From Gemmatimonadota bacterium (GTDB lineage: Bacteria; ARS69), in assembly GCA_030747075.1 (NCBI GenBank), contig JASLLL010000004.1, positions 62,001-126,000 on the forward strand: 64,000 nt of DNA, read 5' to 3'. How positions within the stretch are numbered: position 1 is the stretch's first letter; each line of letters starts with the position of its first letter. Below are positions 42,776 to 52,253 of this stretch, in pieces. The translations under genes and the position numbers were made by a program. The notes below the pieces were generated by a model that was given only the letters and a program-made list of their open reading frames with translations, was not told the DNA's origin and did no database searches.

Positions 42776-43054
42776 AGGACCCCGGGGCGGCGGAGTGGCG
42801 CGAGACGCGGCACTCGGCGAACACACTCCTTCGCAACGCAACGCTGCCGCCTCAGCGGACGCACTCTTCGCTTCGCCTGGTCGCCGTCCGGGCGGAAGTG
42901 CGCCATGTAGGTCCGTGAAGACCGGCGCTCCCCCTGTCCGGCACGCCTGTCCAGGTCCGGTGGGTGCCCCCCCCGGGTTCCCTACGGTGGAATCGACGGG
43001 CCGGACTTTGCGACCAAGGGCATTGAAGAGATCCGGTGTGTTCGAAGTTAAGAT

Positions 43055-43075
43055 ATAGTGACCATCTATCACTAT
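43055..43075. repeat. Perfect inverted repeat in the AT-rich island
   Basis: ATAGTGA (43055-43061) and TCACTAT (43069-43075) with a seven-base spacer. Operator-like; regulator unknown. Confidence 0.45.
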
Positions 43076-43092
43076 TAGTCTGGCTTCTCGCG

Positions 43093-43120
43093 AAATATTC
43101 CAGCTCATGCTGGTATTTTT
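43093..43120 (+). terminator. Short hairpin with T-run
   Basis: AAATA-tt-CCAGC / GCTGG-TATTT around the loop TCAT, ending in TATTTTT at 43114-43120. A rho-independent terminator form, 320 bases after the antiporter gene and 60 before the next, so it may end a small RNA or act as an attenuator. Confidence 0.5.
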
Positions 43121-43178
43121 GCGGATGTTTGATAGGATTCGTGCCTGACAGAGGCATGGGCAAGGGGGGGGGACGGTC

Positions 43179-44636
43179 GTGACTCAGCGTTCTGATCACC
43201 GTACATCCTCCATGGATGACCCGCCGGGTCCGGGCCGCGGGGCGGCGGACCTGCGCGACTTTCTCAGCGGGAGGATTGCGGAGACGCAGGCGCGGGTCGA
43301 TCGGCTGGAGGAGCTTCGGCGGGACCTGACCGGGAGCGGAGACGCCGGCAAGGCGGGTGCCGCGGAGGTTCGACGGCATCAACTGGTGCTCTGTACGCGC
43401 AGGGATCGTCTGGTGGCTCTCCTCGAAGATCCTTCGATGGCGGCCGCGCTGGACGGAAGCGGTTCGCCGCGCGCGTTGACTCCACTCTGGGCGGAGGTGG
43501 CGCGGCACCTCATGGGGGGTGGCGAGGAGGTCGACGACGAGGCGTTCCTGCGGCACCGGAAGAGCGCGGACGCGGCGAACTCGGCGGCGCGCCGCCTTGC
43601 CTCCGAGATCCAGGGCGTGCTTCCCGGGCTGGCGTTGTTGGGCCCGGAGGAAGTCAACGCCCGTCTCCATGTGTGGCTCGGGCGGTTGCGCGGATACCTG
43701 GACGGCTTCGACTTGGACGACGACGCCCAGCGCGACATTCAGCGCACCTTTGGCGAAATCAACTCCGCGCGGCGCATGCTCGGGATCGACGGGTTTCCAG
43801 ATCCCCTGAGCCGGGAGTTTCGGACGGACTGGAAGCAGTATGTCGAGTTGTGGGAGGAACGGCTCGAACGGGCTCGCCTTCAGGATGAACTGGATCGCCG
43901 TGAAGACGGGCGTCTTCGCGAGGAGCGCGAGGGTGTCCGGTCGCTGGATCCGGAGGATCGCCGTCGGCATGATCTGATGATCCACGAAATCACGCAGATC
44001 CTTCGGGAGATGGCCGCCAGCGAGGAATGGTGGTCCTTTCCCGATCAGCGTGAGGAGGCGCGCGAGTATCTGCTGGGCGGAATGGAAGCCGGCGGATGCA
44101 CGAACGACTCCTTCCTTGCGGCAGCGCGAGTCTTTGCTCCGCTGGTGGAGGGGGACCGGTTTCGCCCGCTTCGGCGGTCCCTGGCGGGAGAGGGGATGGA
44201 CCTCTCGCGGGATCGCTCTCTGTCGGACGCGCGTGACCGTCCGGACGATCCGCTCTTCGCAAGGCTTCGACCGTCGTGGGAAGGGAAGCGCGTGGTTCTC
44301 GTGGGCGGACTGCCGCGCGAAGGCTCCCGTCGTCGTCTGGAGCGGGGGCTGGCGCTGGCGTCGCTCCGGTGGTTCGAGTACTTCCGCCACCGAAGCCAGC
44401 GCGACGAAGCGGCGGTCGCGATCCGCGCGGGGGGCGTCGATCAGGTTCTGCTTCTTGCGCGGTACGCCGGGTCCGGCATCGGCGGTCTCCGGGATGTCTG
44501 CCGAAGCATGGGCGTTCCGTTTCGCACCGTCGAAACCGGATGCGGCGTCGCCGCCGTTCTCCGGACTCTGCGCGAACTGGAGGAACCCGTCTGGGTTCAC
44601 GCCTCTGAGTCGCTGGAGGAATCTCCCGTCCTCTGA
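43179..44636 (+). CDS. Large hypothetical protein with DUF2325-like C-terminus
   Basis: 485 residues, no signal peptide or membrane segments. The first ~330 residues are highly charged and helical (IAETQARVDRLEELRRDL, EERLERARLQDELDRREDG), with coiled-coil character. Residues about 365-470 look like DUF2325: RVVLVGGLPREGSRRRLERGLA, VDQVLLLARYAGSGIGGLRDVCRSMGVPFRTVETG, a Rossmann-like domain of unknown role. GTG 43179 lies behind a long G run; a later Met is possible. It precedes rmuC by 26 bases. Confidence 0.75.
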   Translation: MTQRSDHRTSSMDDPPGPGRGAADLRDFLSGRIAETQARVDRLEELRRDLTGSGDAGKAGAAEVRRHQLVLCTRRDRLVALLEDPSMAAALDGSGSPRALTPLWAEVARHLMGGGEEVDDEAFLRHRKSADAANSAARRLASEIQGVLPGLALLGPEEVNARLHVWLGRLRGYLDGFDLDDDAQRDIQRTFGEINSARRMLGIDGFPDPLSREFRTDWKQYVELWEERLERARLQDELDRREDGRLREEREGVRSLDPEDRRRHDLMIHEITQILREMAASEEWWSFPDQREEAREYLLGGMEAGGCTNDSFLAAARVFAPLVEGDRFRPLRRSLAGEGMDLSRDRSLSDARDRPDDPLFARLRPSWEGKRVVLVGGLPREGSRRRLERGLALASLRWFEYFRHRSQRDEAAVAIRAGGVDQVLLLARYAGSGIGGLRDVCRSMGVPFRTVETGCGVAAVLRTLRELEEPVWVHASESLEESPVL

Positions 44637-44662
44637 TAGCCTCGCCGCACCGGGAGGTGAGG

Positions 44663-45979
44663 ATGACGGGGGTGCAGTGGGTGCCGGTTCTTGCGGGGGG
44701 CGCCGTGGCCGTGTTCGGTGCCGTGGCGCTTCTTCAGTGGCGGCGGGCTGATTCGTGGCGGGATCGTGCCGCGCGCCTCGAAGCGGAACTGCAGGCGTCG
44801 CGTGACTCCAACGACACCACCGAATCCATTCTGGAGACGGTGGAGACCCGGTTCCGCGATGCCTTCCGGTCCCTTTCGGCCGATGCCCTCTCCGAGAACA
44901 GCGACACCTTCCTCCGGCTGGCGCGGACCTCCTTCGACGGGTTTCGAGAAGCGACCGCCACCGACCTCGAGCGTCGCCGTGCCGCCGTGGATGATCTTGT
45001 GCGTCCGCTTACGGAAGGCCTCGGCCGGATCGACCGGCATCTTACCGAAGCCGAGAAGGAACGAGGCAGCGCCCATGCCGCGCTCACCGGGCAGATCGAC
45101 GGGCTGTTTCGCACGCAACAGGCCCTTCAGACGGAAACGGTGGGGCTTCGCCGGGCGTTGAGCGCGCCGTCCATTCGCGGGCGGTGGGGCGAAGTGCAAC
45201 TTCGTCGCGTGGTCGAAATGTCGGGGATGGCCGAACACTGCGACTTCACCACACAGGATTCGTCCTCCGACGAGGAAGGGCGCGTGTTGCGGCCGGACCT
45301 GGTGGTGCACCTGCCCGGAGGGCACAGCATCGTCGTGGATTCCAAGGCGCCGCTGGCGGCCTACCTGAAGGCGATGGATGCGTCGGGAGAAGCGGAACGC
45401 GAAGTCCACCTGCGCGCTCATGCGCAGAGCGTGCGGGATCATCTGAAGGCGCTGGGGGGAAAGGCGTACTGGGAGCGTGTTCAGCCCGGCCCGGAGTTTG
45501 TCGTGATGTTCCTGCCGGGCGAAGCGATTCTCGGCGCCGCACTCGGCAAGGATCCGGATCTGCTGGAGTACGGCGTGGATCACAAGGTGATCCCGGCCAG
45601 CCCCGCGACCCTGATTGCGCTCTTGCGTTCGGTCGCTTTCGGGTGGCGGCAGGAACGCGCCGCGGAGAGCGCGCGCGCGATTGCGGAACTGGGTCGCGAA
45701 CTTCACGGGCGCATCGGTACGCTGGCCGCGCACTTCACCGACATGGGTCGCGCGCTGGGGAAGACCGTGGACACCTACAACCGCGCGGTCGGGTCGTTCG
45801 AAGCGCGCGTGTTGCCGGGCGCGAGACGGTTTCATGAACTGGGCGCGGTGGATTGTGCCGAAGTCGACTCTCCTCCTCCGCTCGACAGAGTCCCGCGCTC
45901 GCTTCGAGATCCGGCAGACCCGGCTGGTCCGGAGCGGATCTCCGAAGGCGAACCGGAGAACACGGAGATGAAGCCGTGA
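44663..45979 (+). CDS. rmuC: DNA recombination protein RmuC
   Basis: 438 residues. The N-terminus has one membrane-spanning segment (WVPVLAGGAVAVFGAVALLQW), then a coiled coil, and the RmuC nuclease-like domain: APSIRGRWGEVQLRRVVEMSGM, DLVVHLPGGHSIVVDSKAPLAAYL, YWERVQPGPEFVVMFLPGEA and HKVIPASPATLIALLRSVAFGWRQE. RmuC limits inversions at short inverted repeats and is PD-(D/E)XK-like (D...VDSK visible). ATG 44663 has GGGAGGTGAGG. Its stop overlaps the next start (GTGA). Confidence 0.95.
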   Translation: MTGVQWVPVLAGGAVAVFGAVALLQWRRADSWRDRAARLEAELQASRDSNDTTESILETVETRFRDAFRSLSADALSENSDTFLRLARTSFDGFREATATDLERRRAAVDDLVRPLTEGLGRIDRHLTEAEKERGSAHAALTGQIDGLFRTQQALQTETVGLRRALSAPSIRGRWGEVQLRRVVEMSGMAEHCDFTTQDSSSDEEGRVLRPDLVVHLPGGHSIVVDSKAPLAAYLKAMDASGEAEREVHLRAHAQSVRDHLKALGGKAYWERVQPGPEFVVMFLPGEAILGAALGKDPDLLEYGVDHKVIPASPATLIALLRSVAFGWRQERAAESARAIAELGRELHGRIGTLAAHFTDMGRALGKTVDTYNRAVGSFEARVLPGARRFHELGAVDCAEVDSPPPLDRVPRSLRDPADPAGPERISEGEPENTEMKP

Positions 45980-48234
45980 CGCGCATCGGTGAGAGTCCGC
46001 GTCGCCCGGACGCTCTCGGGAAGGCGATCGGGACCGCGCTTTACGCGGCCGATGTCCCCATCCCCGGGGTCTTTCACGGGATGACCATCCGAAGTCCGCA
46101 CGCGCACGCGAAGATTCTCGCCATTCACTGGCGACCCGAGGCGGCGCCCCCGGATTCCGTCTTTGTCTCCGCCGAGGACATTCGAGGCCGGAACGGCATC
46201 CAGATCCTTGACGACAGCTGGCCCGTACTCGCCCGCGAAGAAGTGCGGCATGTCGGTGAACCGGTGGCCCTGGTCGCGGCGATGACTCGTTCGGCCGCAC
46301 TGGAGGCGGCGCGCGCCGTCGAAGTCGAGTACGAACCGTTGACGGCTGTGGCGGACATGGAAGACGCGGAGGATGTGCCGTTGCTGCACGAAATCCGGCT
46401 TGGAACGGACGGCGTCGAGGCCGCGCTCTCCCGCGCAGACCGCATCATCACCGGCGAGTATCGCACCGGCCTTCAGGAACACGCGTACATCGAGAATCAG
46501 GCGGTGACCGCGTGGTTTGAGACGGACGGGACGCTGCAGATCACCGGGTCGATGCAGTGCCCGTTCTATGTTCACTCCGCGCTGGTTCACAGCCTCGGCC
46601 TTCCGGAGGAGATGGTTCGCGTTCGTCCCACGGTGGTCGGGGGGGGCTTTGGCGGGAAGGAGGAGTACCCCAGCATGCTCGCGCTGCACGCGGCGCTTCT
46701 GGCGACGGCGTGCGGGGAACCGGTGCGGATTGCCTACGATCGCCACGAGGACATCGTCGGCACGACAAAGCGCCACCCTTCGCGCGTGCTGCATCGAACC
46801 GGTGTGGATGCGGAAGGGCACATCGTCGCGACGGACATTCGCGTCGATCTTGACGGCGGGGCTTACCGGACCCTTTCGCCGGTCGTGCTCTCGCGGGCGG
46901 TACTTCACGCGGCAGGCGCGTACCGCGCGGGAGTCGCGCGGATTCACGGGCGCGTGCTTCGGACGAATATGCCGCCGAGCGGAGCTTTTCGCGGCTTCGG
47001 GGCACCGCAGGTGCTCTTCGCGATGGAACGGCAGATGGATCGCATCGCGAGGGAGACGGGGATGAACCCGGTGGACATTCGCCGAAAGAATGCGCTTCGA
47101 CCGGGCGATGCCCTCCCCACCGGGCAGGTTCTTGACGACACCACTGCGGCCGTGGAGTGCCTGGAAGAGGCGGTGCGGCGAACGGACTTCGAGCGGAAGC
47201 ATGCGATAGCGGAGGCCGCGCGACATGGCGAAGCGGAGGCGCCGTCGAAAGGAATCGGGGTCTCGCTCTTTCTGCACGGGGCAGGGTTCACCGGCGAGGG
47301 AGAGCGGCGGATGCGCTCGCCCGTGACCGTCCGGCTGGACGGACAGGGGCGGATCGAACTTCTGGTCGCCAACACCGAAATGGGGCAGGGGTGCGCCACG
47401 GTGCTGCCGCAGATTGCCGCGGACTCGGCGGGGGTGGCGATGGAGGACATCGTGCTGGCGGAGGTGGATACGGCCACCGTGCCGGACTCCGGCCCGACCG
47501 TGGCGTCGCGCACAACCATGGTCGTCGGGGGAGTCGTGGCCCGCGCGGCGGGGCGCCTTGCGCGGGAGGTGCTTGCGTGGTGGAAAGAGCGCACCGGGGG
47601 AGAGGCCCCCGCGCTGCATGACGGATTGATCACCGACGGCGCGCGCGATCCCGTTCCTTTCCGGGAAGCGGCACGGCTCCGCCGGGAAGAGGTCGGCCCG
47701 CTGGAGATCACCATGAGGTATGAGCCTCCCGACTGGCAGGACTTTGACGAGACCTCCTACCGGGGGGCCGCGTATCCCACTTATGCGTGGGGCGCGAATG
47801 TCGTCGAAGTGGAAGTGGATCCTGACACGCTGGAGGTTCGCGTGGACAAGGCCACGGCTGTCTGCGAGATCGGGCGTGCGATCCACCCGGAACTCTGCCG
47901 CGGGCAGATTGAAGGCGGGACGCTTCAGGCGATCGGCTTTGGGCTCCTGGAGGAACTGAAGACGGAAGACGGGCGTATCTTGAACGATCGACTCCAGACT
48001 TACATGGTGCCGACCTCGGTCGACGCACCGGATCTGGCCATCCACCTGCTGGAGAAGCCGTGGGAGGGTGGCCCGTCCGGCGCAAAGGGCATCGGGGAGC
48101 TTCCCATGGACGGGGGCGCCCCGGCCGCTCTGCAGGCGGTGGAGAACGCGACGGGGCTCATTGCGGATGAGGCGCCCGCGACACCGGAAGTGCTCCTGGA
48201 ACTCCAGGCGAATCGGAGAGCGGACGCGCCATGA
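45976..48234 (+). CDS. Molybdenum hydroxylase large subunit (xanthine dehydrogenase family)
   Basis: 752 residues holding the molybdenum-binding subunit of a three-subunit hydroxylase. Cofactor-site motifs: VGGGFGGKEEYPS, TNMPPSGAFRGFGAPQ, NTEMGQGCATVLPQIAAD, and the catalytic Glu in GAKGIGELPMDGG. The CO-dehydrogenase signature VAYRCSFR is absent, so it is XDH/aldehyde-oxidase-like; the substrate is not set by sequence alone. GTG 45976 overlaps the rmuC stop. The [2Fe-2S] and FAD subunits follow with overlapping starts, so the three are one operon. The cofactor probably receives CMP from the MocA-like protein at 33144 (inference). Confidence 0.94.
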   Translation: MTRIGESPRRPDALGKAIGTALYAADVPIPGVFHGMTIRSPHAHAKILAIHWRPEAAPPDSVFVSAEDIRGRNGIQILDDSWPVLAREEVRHVGEPVALVAAMTRSAALEAARAVEVEYEPLTAVADMEDAEDVPLLHEIRLGTDGVEAALSRADRIITGEYRTGLQEHAYIENQAVTAWFETDGTLQITGSMQCPFYVHSALVHSLGLPEEMVRVRPTVVGGGFGGKEEYPSMLALHAALLATACGEPVRIAYDRHEDIVGTTKRHPSRVLHRTGVDAEGHIVATDIRVDLDGGAYRTLSPVVLSRAVLHAAGAYRAGVARIHGRVLRTNMPPSGAFRGFGAPQVLFAMERQMDRIARETGMNPVDIRRKNALRPGDALPTGQVLDDTTAAVECLEEAVRRTDFERKHAIAEAARHGEAEAPSKGIGVSLFLHGAGFTGEGERRMRSPVTVRLDGQGRIELLVANTEMGQGCATVLPQIAADSAGVAMEDIVLAEVDTATVPDSGPTVASRTTMVVGGVVARAAGRLAREVLAWWKERTGGEAPALHDGLITDGARDPVPFREAARLRREEVGPLEITMRYEPPDWQDFDETSYRGAAYPTYAWGANVVEVEVDPDTLEVRVDKATAVCEIGRAIHPELCRGQIEGGTLQAIGFGLLEELKTEDGRILNDRLQTYMVPTSVDAPDLAIHLLEKPWEGGPSGAKGIGELPMDGGAPAALQAVENATGLIADEAPATPEVLLELQANRRADAP

Positions 48235-48725
48235 CCTCTCCGGGATTCTCCGTCGGGAAGGGAGGTGCGGTCCGGGTGGAGTTCCGCCTGAACGACCGGG
48301 ACATCTCCGTTGACGCGTCCCCCGTTGATCGGCTTCTCGATATTCTCCGGGATCGCCTCCATCTCACGGGCACCAAGGAAGGGTGCGGCGAAGGAGAGTG
48401 CGGCGCCTGCACGGTGCTGCTGGACGGGGTTCCGGTGCTGGCGTGTCTCGTCCCGATATTCCAGTGCGCCGGGCGCGAGGTGACCACGGTGGAGGGAATC
48501 GCGGAGTCGGGTTCGCCTTTGCCGGAACTGCTGGCGGACTCGGGTGGCGTCCAGTGCGGGGCTTGCACGCCGGGGGTGCTGGTGCGACTGCACGCGCTGC
48601 TGGCGGAAGATCCGACGCCCACGCGCGAACGCGTTCGCGAGGCGCTTGCGGGGAACCTCTGTCGCTGCACCGGCTACGAGGGAATCCTGCGCGGAGTCTG
48701 CGCGAAGGAAGGAGAGGCCCGTTGA
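48231..48725 (+). CDS. Molybdenum hydroxylase [2Fe-2S] subunit
   Basis: 164 residues. The N-terminal plant-ferredoxin-type cluster site is CGEGECGACTVLLDGVPVLAC, the C-terminal cluster CGACTPG...NLCRCTGYEGI. It relays electrons from molybdenum to FAD. ATG 48231 overlaps the upstream stop (ATGA), and its own stop overlaps the TTG start of the next gene. Confidence 0.96.
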   Translation: MTSPGFSVGKGGAVRVEFRLNDRDISVDASPVDRLLDILRDRLHLTGTKEGCGEGECGACTVLLDGVPVLACLVPIFQCAGREVTTVEGIAESGSPLPELLADSGGVQCGACTPGVLVRLHALLAEDPTPTRERVREALAGNLCRCTGYEGILRGVCAKEGEAR

Positions 48726-49576
48726 TCACCGTCCACTCGCCGCGCACGCTGGAGGAAGCGGTGGAGCATCTTGCGCGGACGCCGGGCCTGGTGCCGGTCG
48801 CCGGGTGTACGGATCTCATGGCCGCCGGAGGCTTCCCGAGCGCAGGCGGCCTGCTGGATGTGACGCGCATTGCGGAGATCGGCCGGGTGGAACGCGAAGA
48901 CGCATGGGTGAAGATCGGCGCGGCCGCTTCCTTCGCGCGGATCGAGGCGTCTGAGATCGTGCGGGCCGCGTTCCCCGTGCTGGCGATGGCGGCCGCCACC
49001 GTGGGCGGGACGCAGGTGCGGAACCGGGCGACCCTCGGCGGGAATCTCGCGAACGCCAGCCCGGCCGGTGATTCGCTTCCGGCGCTCCTGGCACTGGGCG
49101 CGGAGATTGTGGCGGTGGGGCCGGACGGTTTGCGGTCGATCCCGCATGACGCATTTCACACGGGCTACCGAAAGACGGCACTCGCTCCGGGTGAGATCAT
49201 CGCGTGGGTGAGGATACCGTTGGAAGGACACGGGGCGGCCCCGTCTCCGGAGATCCAGCGGTTCCGAAAGGTGGGCACCCGCCGCGCACAGGCGATCAGC
49301 AAGGTCACCCTGGCGCTTGCGGCATCGCGGGAAGGGAAGAACGGCCCGCTCTCCCGAGTCCGGTTGGCCGCCGGAAGCGTCGCGGATCGACCGGTGCGTC
49401 TGCGGAAGGCGGAGGAAGTGCTGGAAGGCGCATTGCCCGGGGAGAAAGTGGCGGGCGCGGTGGAGGCGGCCGCCCGGGCCGAGGTGTGCCCCATCGACGA
49501 TGTCCGTTCGACCGCCACCTACCGGCTCCATGTGCTGGGGAGAGTCGCGCGCCGGATGGTGCTGTCTATCGAATAG
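48722..49576 (+). CDS. Molybdenum hydroxylase FAD-binding subunit
   Basis: 284 residues of the CoxM/XdhC-type FAD subunit: VPVAGCTDLMAAG, MAAATVGGTQVRNRATLGGNLANASPAGDSLPALLALGA (pyrophosphate-binding loops) and the C-terminal CO_deh_flav_C domain. It passes electrons on to the acceptor. The start is TTG 48722, overlapping the upstream stop (TTGA); no better start gives the family N-terminus ITVHSPRTLEEAVEHL. Confidence 0.95.
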   Translation: MITVHSPRTLEEAVEHLARTPGLVPVAGCTDLMAAGGFPSAGGLLDVTRIAEIGRVEREDAWVKIGAAASFARIEASEIVRAAFPVLAMAAATVGGTQVRNRATLGGNLANASPAGDSLPALLALGAEIVAVGPDGLRSIPHDAFHTGYRKTALAPGEIIAWVRIPLEGHGAAPSPEIQRFRKVGTRRAQAISKVTLALAASREGKNGPLSRVRLAAGSVADRPVRLRKAEEVLEGALPGEKVAGAVEAAARAEVCPIDDVRSTATYRLHVLGRVARRMVLSIE

Positions 49577-49710
49577 GGCCGCTCCCGTCAACGGACTCGT
49601 CGACGCGCTCTCGGTGGGCGGCGAGTTCCGGGTGCGGAGCCCTTCTGGTGGGAGAAGACGGGGGAAGCGATGGGCAAACGCTCTCGCTCCCCCCGCGGTA
49701 GTGATGATCC

Positions 49711-49941
49711 CTAGCAGTTGTGTGCGCCGCCCCCGAAGAGAATCATGCACAGGATGAACAGGCGGAACGCCTGCCAGTAGGCGATCGTCGGCAGGCGGAA
49801 GATGTCGGGCATCGTGCGGTTCCACAACCACATGACAATCGCGGGAACGAGGAAAATGACGCCCGCGGCAAGGCCGCAAAGCGCCGCGATTCCGAGCGCG
49901 CCGAGTACGCCGTCCGCGCAATCGAACATCGAGCAGTCCAT
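49711..49941 (-). CDS. Small two-helix membrane protein
   Basis: 76 residues with two hydrophobic helices (GALGIAALCGLAAGVIFLVPAIVMWLW; AFRLFILCMILFGGGAHNC) and four cysteines, two in the N-terminal tail and one at the very end. No family recognised. ATG 49941 overlaps the stop of the upstream gene (TGATG) and has GGAGG at 7 nt, so it is a real, coupled gene. Confidence 0.7.
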   Translation of the reverse strand: MDCSMFDCADGVLGALGIAALCGLAAGVIFLVPAIVMWLWNRTMPDIFRLPTIAYWQAFRLFILCMILFGGGAHNC

Positions 49942-50432
49942 CAGAGTCCTCCGGTTGGGGTTGGGGGCCGGTTCGTCGCGAACCAGCGGTCGAAGACTTC
50001 ACGGTCCGCCGCATCTGCGATGAGATCCCCCGCGTCGCGTGCGCGTTCGCGAGAGGCCATCGCTTCAGTCTCCATTTCAAGCGTGGCAAACGCGCGGGCC
50101 AGCGCGTCATGAACGAAAGGCAGATCCCAGTCCGCCAGTCCCTCCGGCGTATCGTCGGCCAGTGCTTCGGAGTGCCGTGCCGCGTTCAACGCGGACGCGC
50201 CGAGGCCGAGCGCGGCATGGACACAAGCCACCAGGCAACTGGCACGCAGGGCGTGAATCGCCTCTCCGGCAAACGACCAGTGAAGACGCGCGGTATGCGC
50301 AGCGTCCAGCATGACGCGGTCTTCTTCATCGGACCGGCCCGCTCGTTCCAGAAGGTCCCACGCGAGGTTGTTGTTCTCCACCGCGAAGGCCCGGTGCGCG
50401 ACGGCCTTGTCGAATGTCTGCGGCATCGTCAT
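49941..50432 (-). CDS. Unknown alpha-helical protein
   Basis: 163 residues, mainly helical with Ala/Glu/Arg, no signal peptide (PQTFDKAVAHRAFAVENNNLAWDLLERAGRSDEEDRVML...). Repeated short helices (HTARLHWSFAGEAIHALRASCLVACVHAALG) suggest a TPR-like or HEPN-like bundle, but I do not recognise the family. ATG 50432 lies behind GAAAGGACGG; a second Met is two codons on. It is coupled to the small membrane protein. Confidence 0.7.
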   Translation of the reverse strand: MTMPQTFDKAVAHRAFAVENNNLAWDLLERAGRSDEEDRVMLDAAHTARLHWSFAGEAIHALRASCLVACVHAALGLGASALNAARHSEALADDTPEGLADWDLPFVHDALARAFATLEMETEAMASRERARDAGDLIADAADREVFDRWFATNRPPTPTGGL

Positions 50433-50577
50433 CCGGTTACCGTCCTTTCTCTTCGTCGAATCAGGCCACGCACGAGGTAATCCGTCAAGGATTGCCCACC
50501 CGTGAGGATAAGGTGCCACGGTGTGGTATCTTCCGGGGAAACGACACTCCGCCAAGAGCGTGAACCGGGAGGCTGGT

Positions 50578-52242
50578 GTGGGATCTTCAGCGGGCAGGTT
50601 CGCGGGGAGTTACCCGGCCGGAGTCCCGGCGGAAGTGGACACCGGTGAGTTCGCCTCCGTGGGCGATCTCTTCCTGGACGCGGTGGCGCGGTTTCCGGAT
50701 CGACCCGCCTTCACCAATCTGGGGCGGACGCTGTCGTTCACGGAGACGGAGCGTGCGAGTCGTGACTTTGCGGCGTATCTCACGCGTGATCTCGGTCTCA
50801 CCCGGGGCGACCGCCTTGCGATCATGTTGCCGAATCTTCTGCAATACCCGGTCGTGCTCTTTGGTGCGATGCGTGCTGGCGTTGTCGTGGTCAATATCAA
50901 CCCGCTCTACACGGCGCGTGAACTTCACCATCAACTGACGGACTCAGGGGCTTCGGCGATGGTGATTCTGGAGACCTGTGCGCGCGTGCTCCAGAACGCG
51001 ATCCACGGGACCGGCGTGCGATCGGTGGTGGTCACGGGTGTGGGGGATGCGCTGGGCTTCCCGCGATCGGCCCTTGTGAACGCGGTGGTCCGGTATGCGA
51101 AGCGTGCCGTTCCCCGTTGGTCGCTTCCGGGGGCTGTGCGCTGGCGAACGGCGATGCGAAGCGGTGCGGCGCTTCCGTTTGACGCGCCCGCGGTGGGGCA
51201 GGACGAGATCGCGTTTCTCCAGTACACCGGCGGCACGACGGGAGCCAGCAGAGGCGCGGTTCTGACTCATGGAAACATGGTGGCGAATGTGCTGCAGGCG
51301 GGCGCGTGGATCGGGCAGGAGGTGCGTCCGGGGAGAGAGGTCATGGTGACCGCGCTGCCGCTGTACCATATCTTTGCGCTCACAGCGAACGCGCTCACCT
51401 TCCTGCATGCCGGAGCGGAAAACCTGCTGATTACGAACCCGCGCGACCAGAAGTCCTTCGTGCGGGAGTTGTCGCGCTCGCGCTTCACCTACATCACGGG
51501 CGTGGACACGCTCTTCCGCGCCCTCCTGGACGCGCCCGGGTTCGACCGGTTGGACTTCTCCAGCCTTCGTCTGGGACTGGGCGCGGGGATGGCGCTTCGT
51601 CCGGAGGTGGCGGCGCGCTGGCAGGAGGTGACCGGCGTTCCCGCGGTCGAGGGGTACGGGCTGACAGAGGCGTCCCCGGCGGTTTGCCTCAGTTCCTTTT
51701 CCGCGACCGGGTACACCGGGAATGTCGGCCCGCCGCTTCCCTCCACCGAATGCGAGGTTCGCGCGCCGGACGGCGAGGAAGTTCCCTTTGGAGAAATCGG
51801 GGAACTGTGCGTGCGTGGCCCGCAGGTCATGCGGGAATACTGGAACCGCCCGAAGGAGACCGCGGCAGTCCTGGGCGAAGACGGCTGGCTTCGCACGGGG
51901 GACCTCGCGACGATGGACGCGGCCGGGTTTGTGAAGATCGTCGGGCGCGCGAAGGAGATGGCGATCGTCAGCGGGTTCAATGTGTACCCGGACGAGGTGG
52001 AGGAGGTCGTCGGCGAGCACCCGGGCGTGGCGGAGGCGGGGGCAGTGGGTGTGCCGGATGAGAAGTCCGGCGAGACAATGAAGGTCGTCATTGTGCGGCG
52101 GGATCCCGCCCTCACGGCGGAAGAGGTGAGGGCGTTCTGCCGGGAGCGGCTGGCGGCGTACAAGGTGCCGCGCGTTGTGGAGTTTCGCGAGGCGCTTCCG
52201 AAGAGCGCCGTCGGGAAGATCCTTCGCCGGGAACTGCGATAG
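50578..52242 (+). CDS. fadD: Long-chain fatty acid-CoA ligase
   Basis: 554 residues of the adenylate-forming family. AMP/ATP motifs: FLQYTGGTTGASRGAVLTHGN (P-loop), VEGYGLTEASPAV, GDLATMDAAGFVKIVGRAKEM and the catalytic Lys in PKSAVGKILRRELR. The linker and LYHIFALTANALTFLHAGA region are FadD-like. It activates fatty acids to acyl-CoA for beta-oxidation or lipid synthesis, at the inner membrane. GTG 50578 is chosen over GTG 50521 because GGGAGG lies 5 nt upstream. The convergent neighbours on the other strand are also lipid-related. Confidence 0.93.
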   Translation: MGSSAGRFAGSYPAGVPAEVDTGEFASVGDLFLDAVARFPDRPAFTNLGRTLSFTETERASRDFAAYLTRDLGLTRGDRLAIMLPNLLQYPVVLFGAMRAGVVVVNINPLYTARELHHQLTDSGASAMVILETCARVLQNAIHGTGVRSVVVTGVGDALGFPRSALVNAVVRYAKRAVPRWSLPGAVRWRTAMRSGAALPFDAPAVGQDEIAFLQYTGGTTGASRGAVLTHGNMVANVLQAGAWIGQEVRPGREVMVTALPLYHIFALTANALTFLHAGAENLLITNPRDQKSFVRELSRSRFTYITGVDTLFRALLDAPGFDRLDFSSLRLGLGAGMALRPEVAARWQEVTGVPAVEGYGLTEASPAVCLSSFSATGYTGNVGPPLPSTECEVRAPDGEEVPFGEIGELCVRGPQVMREYWNRPKETAAVLGEDGWLRTGDLATMDAAGFVKIVGRAKEMAIVSGFNVYPDEVEEVVGEHPGVAEAGAVGVPDEKSGETMKVVIVRRDPALTAEEVRAFCRERLAAYKVPRVVEFREALPKSAVGKILRRELR

Positions 52243-52253
52243 CGCCCTGTTCG

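Larger units (their letters stand above)
42776..43178. other. Intergenic region with AT-rich island
   Basis: No coding sequence is supported in these 403 bases. The last 130 bases are conspicuously AT-rich compared with the window and hold a dyad (43055-43075) and a terminator-like hairpin (43093-43120). Confidence 0.6.

Noticed and set aside
45976-48234. Carbon monoxide dehydrogenase large subunit (CoxL)
   Set aside because: The CoxL active-site signature VAYRCSFR is absent; motifs fit the broader xanthine dehydrogenase family.
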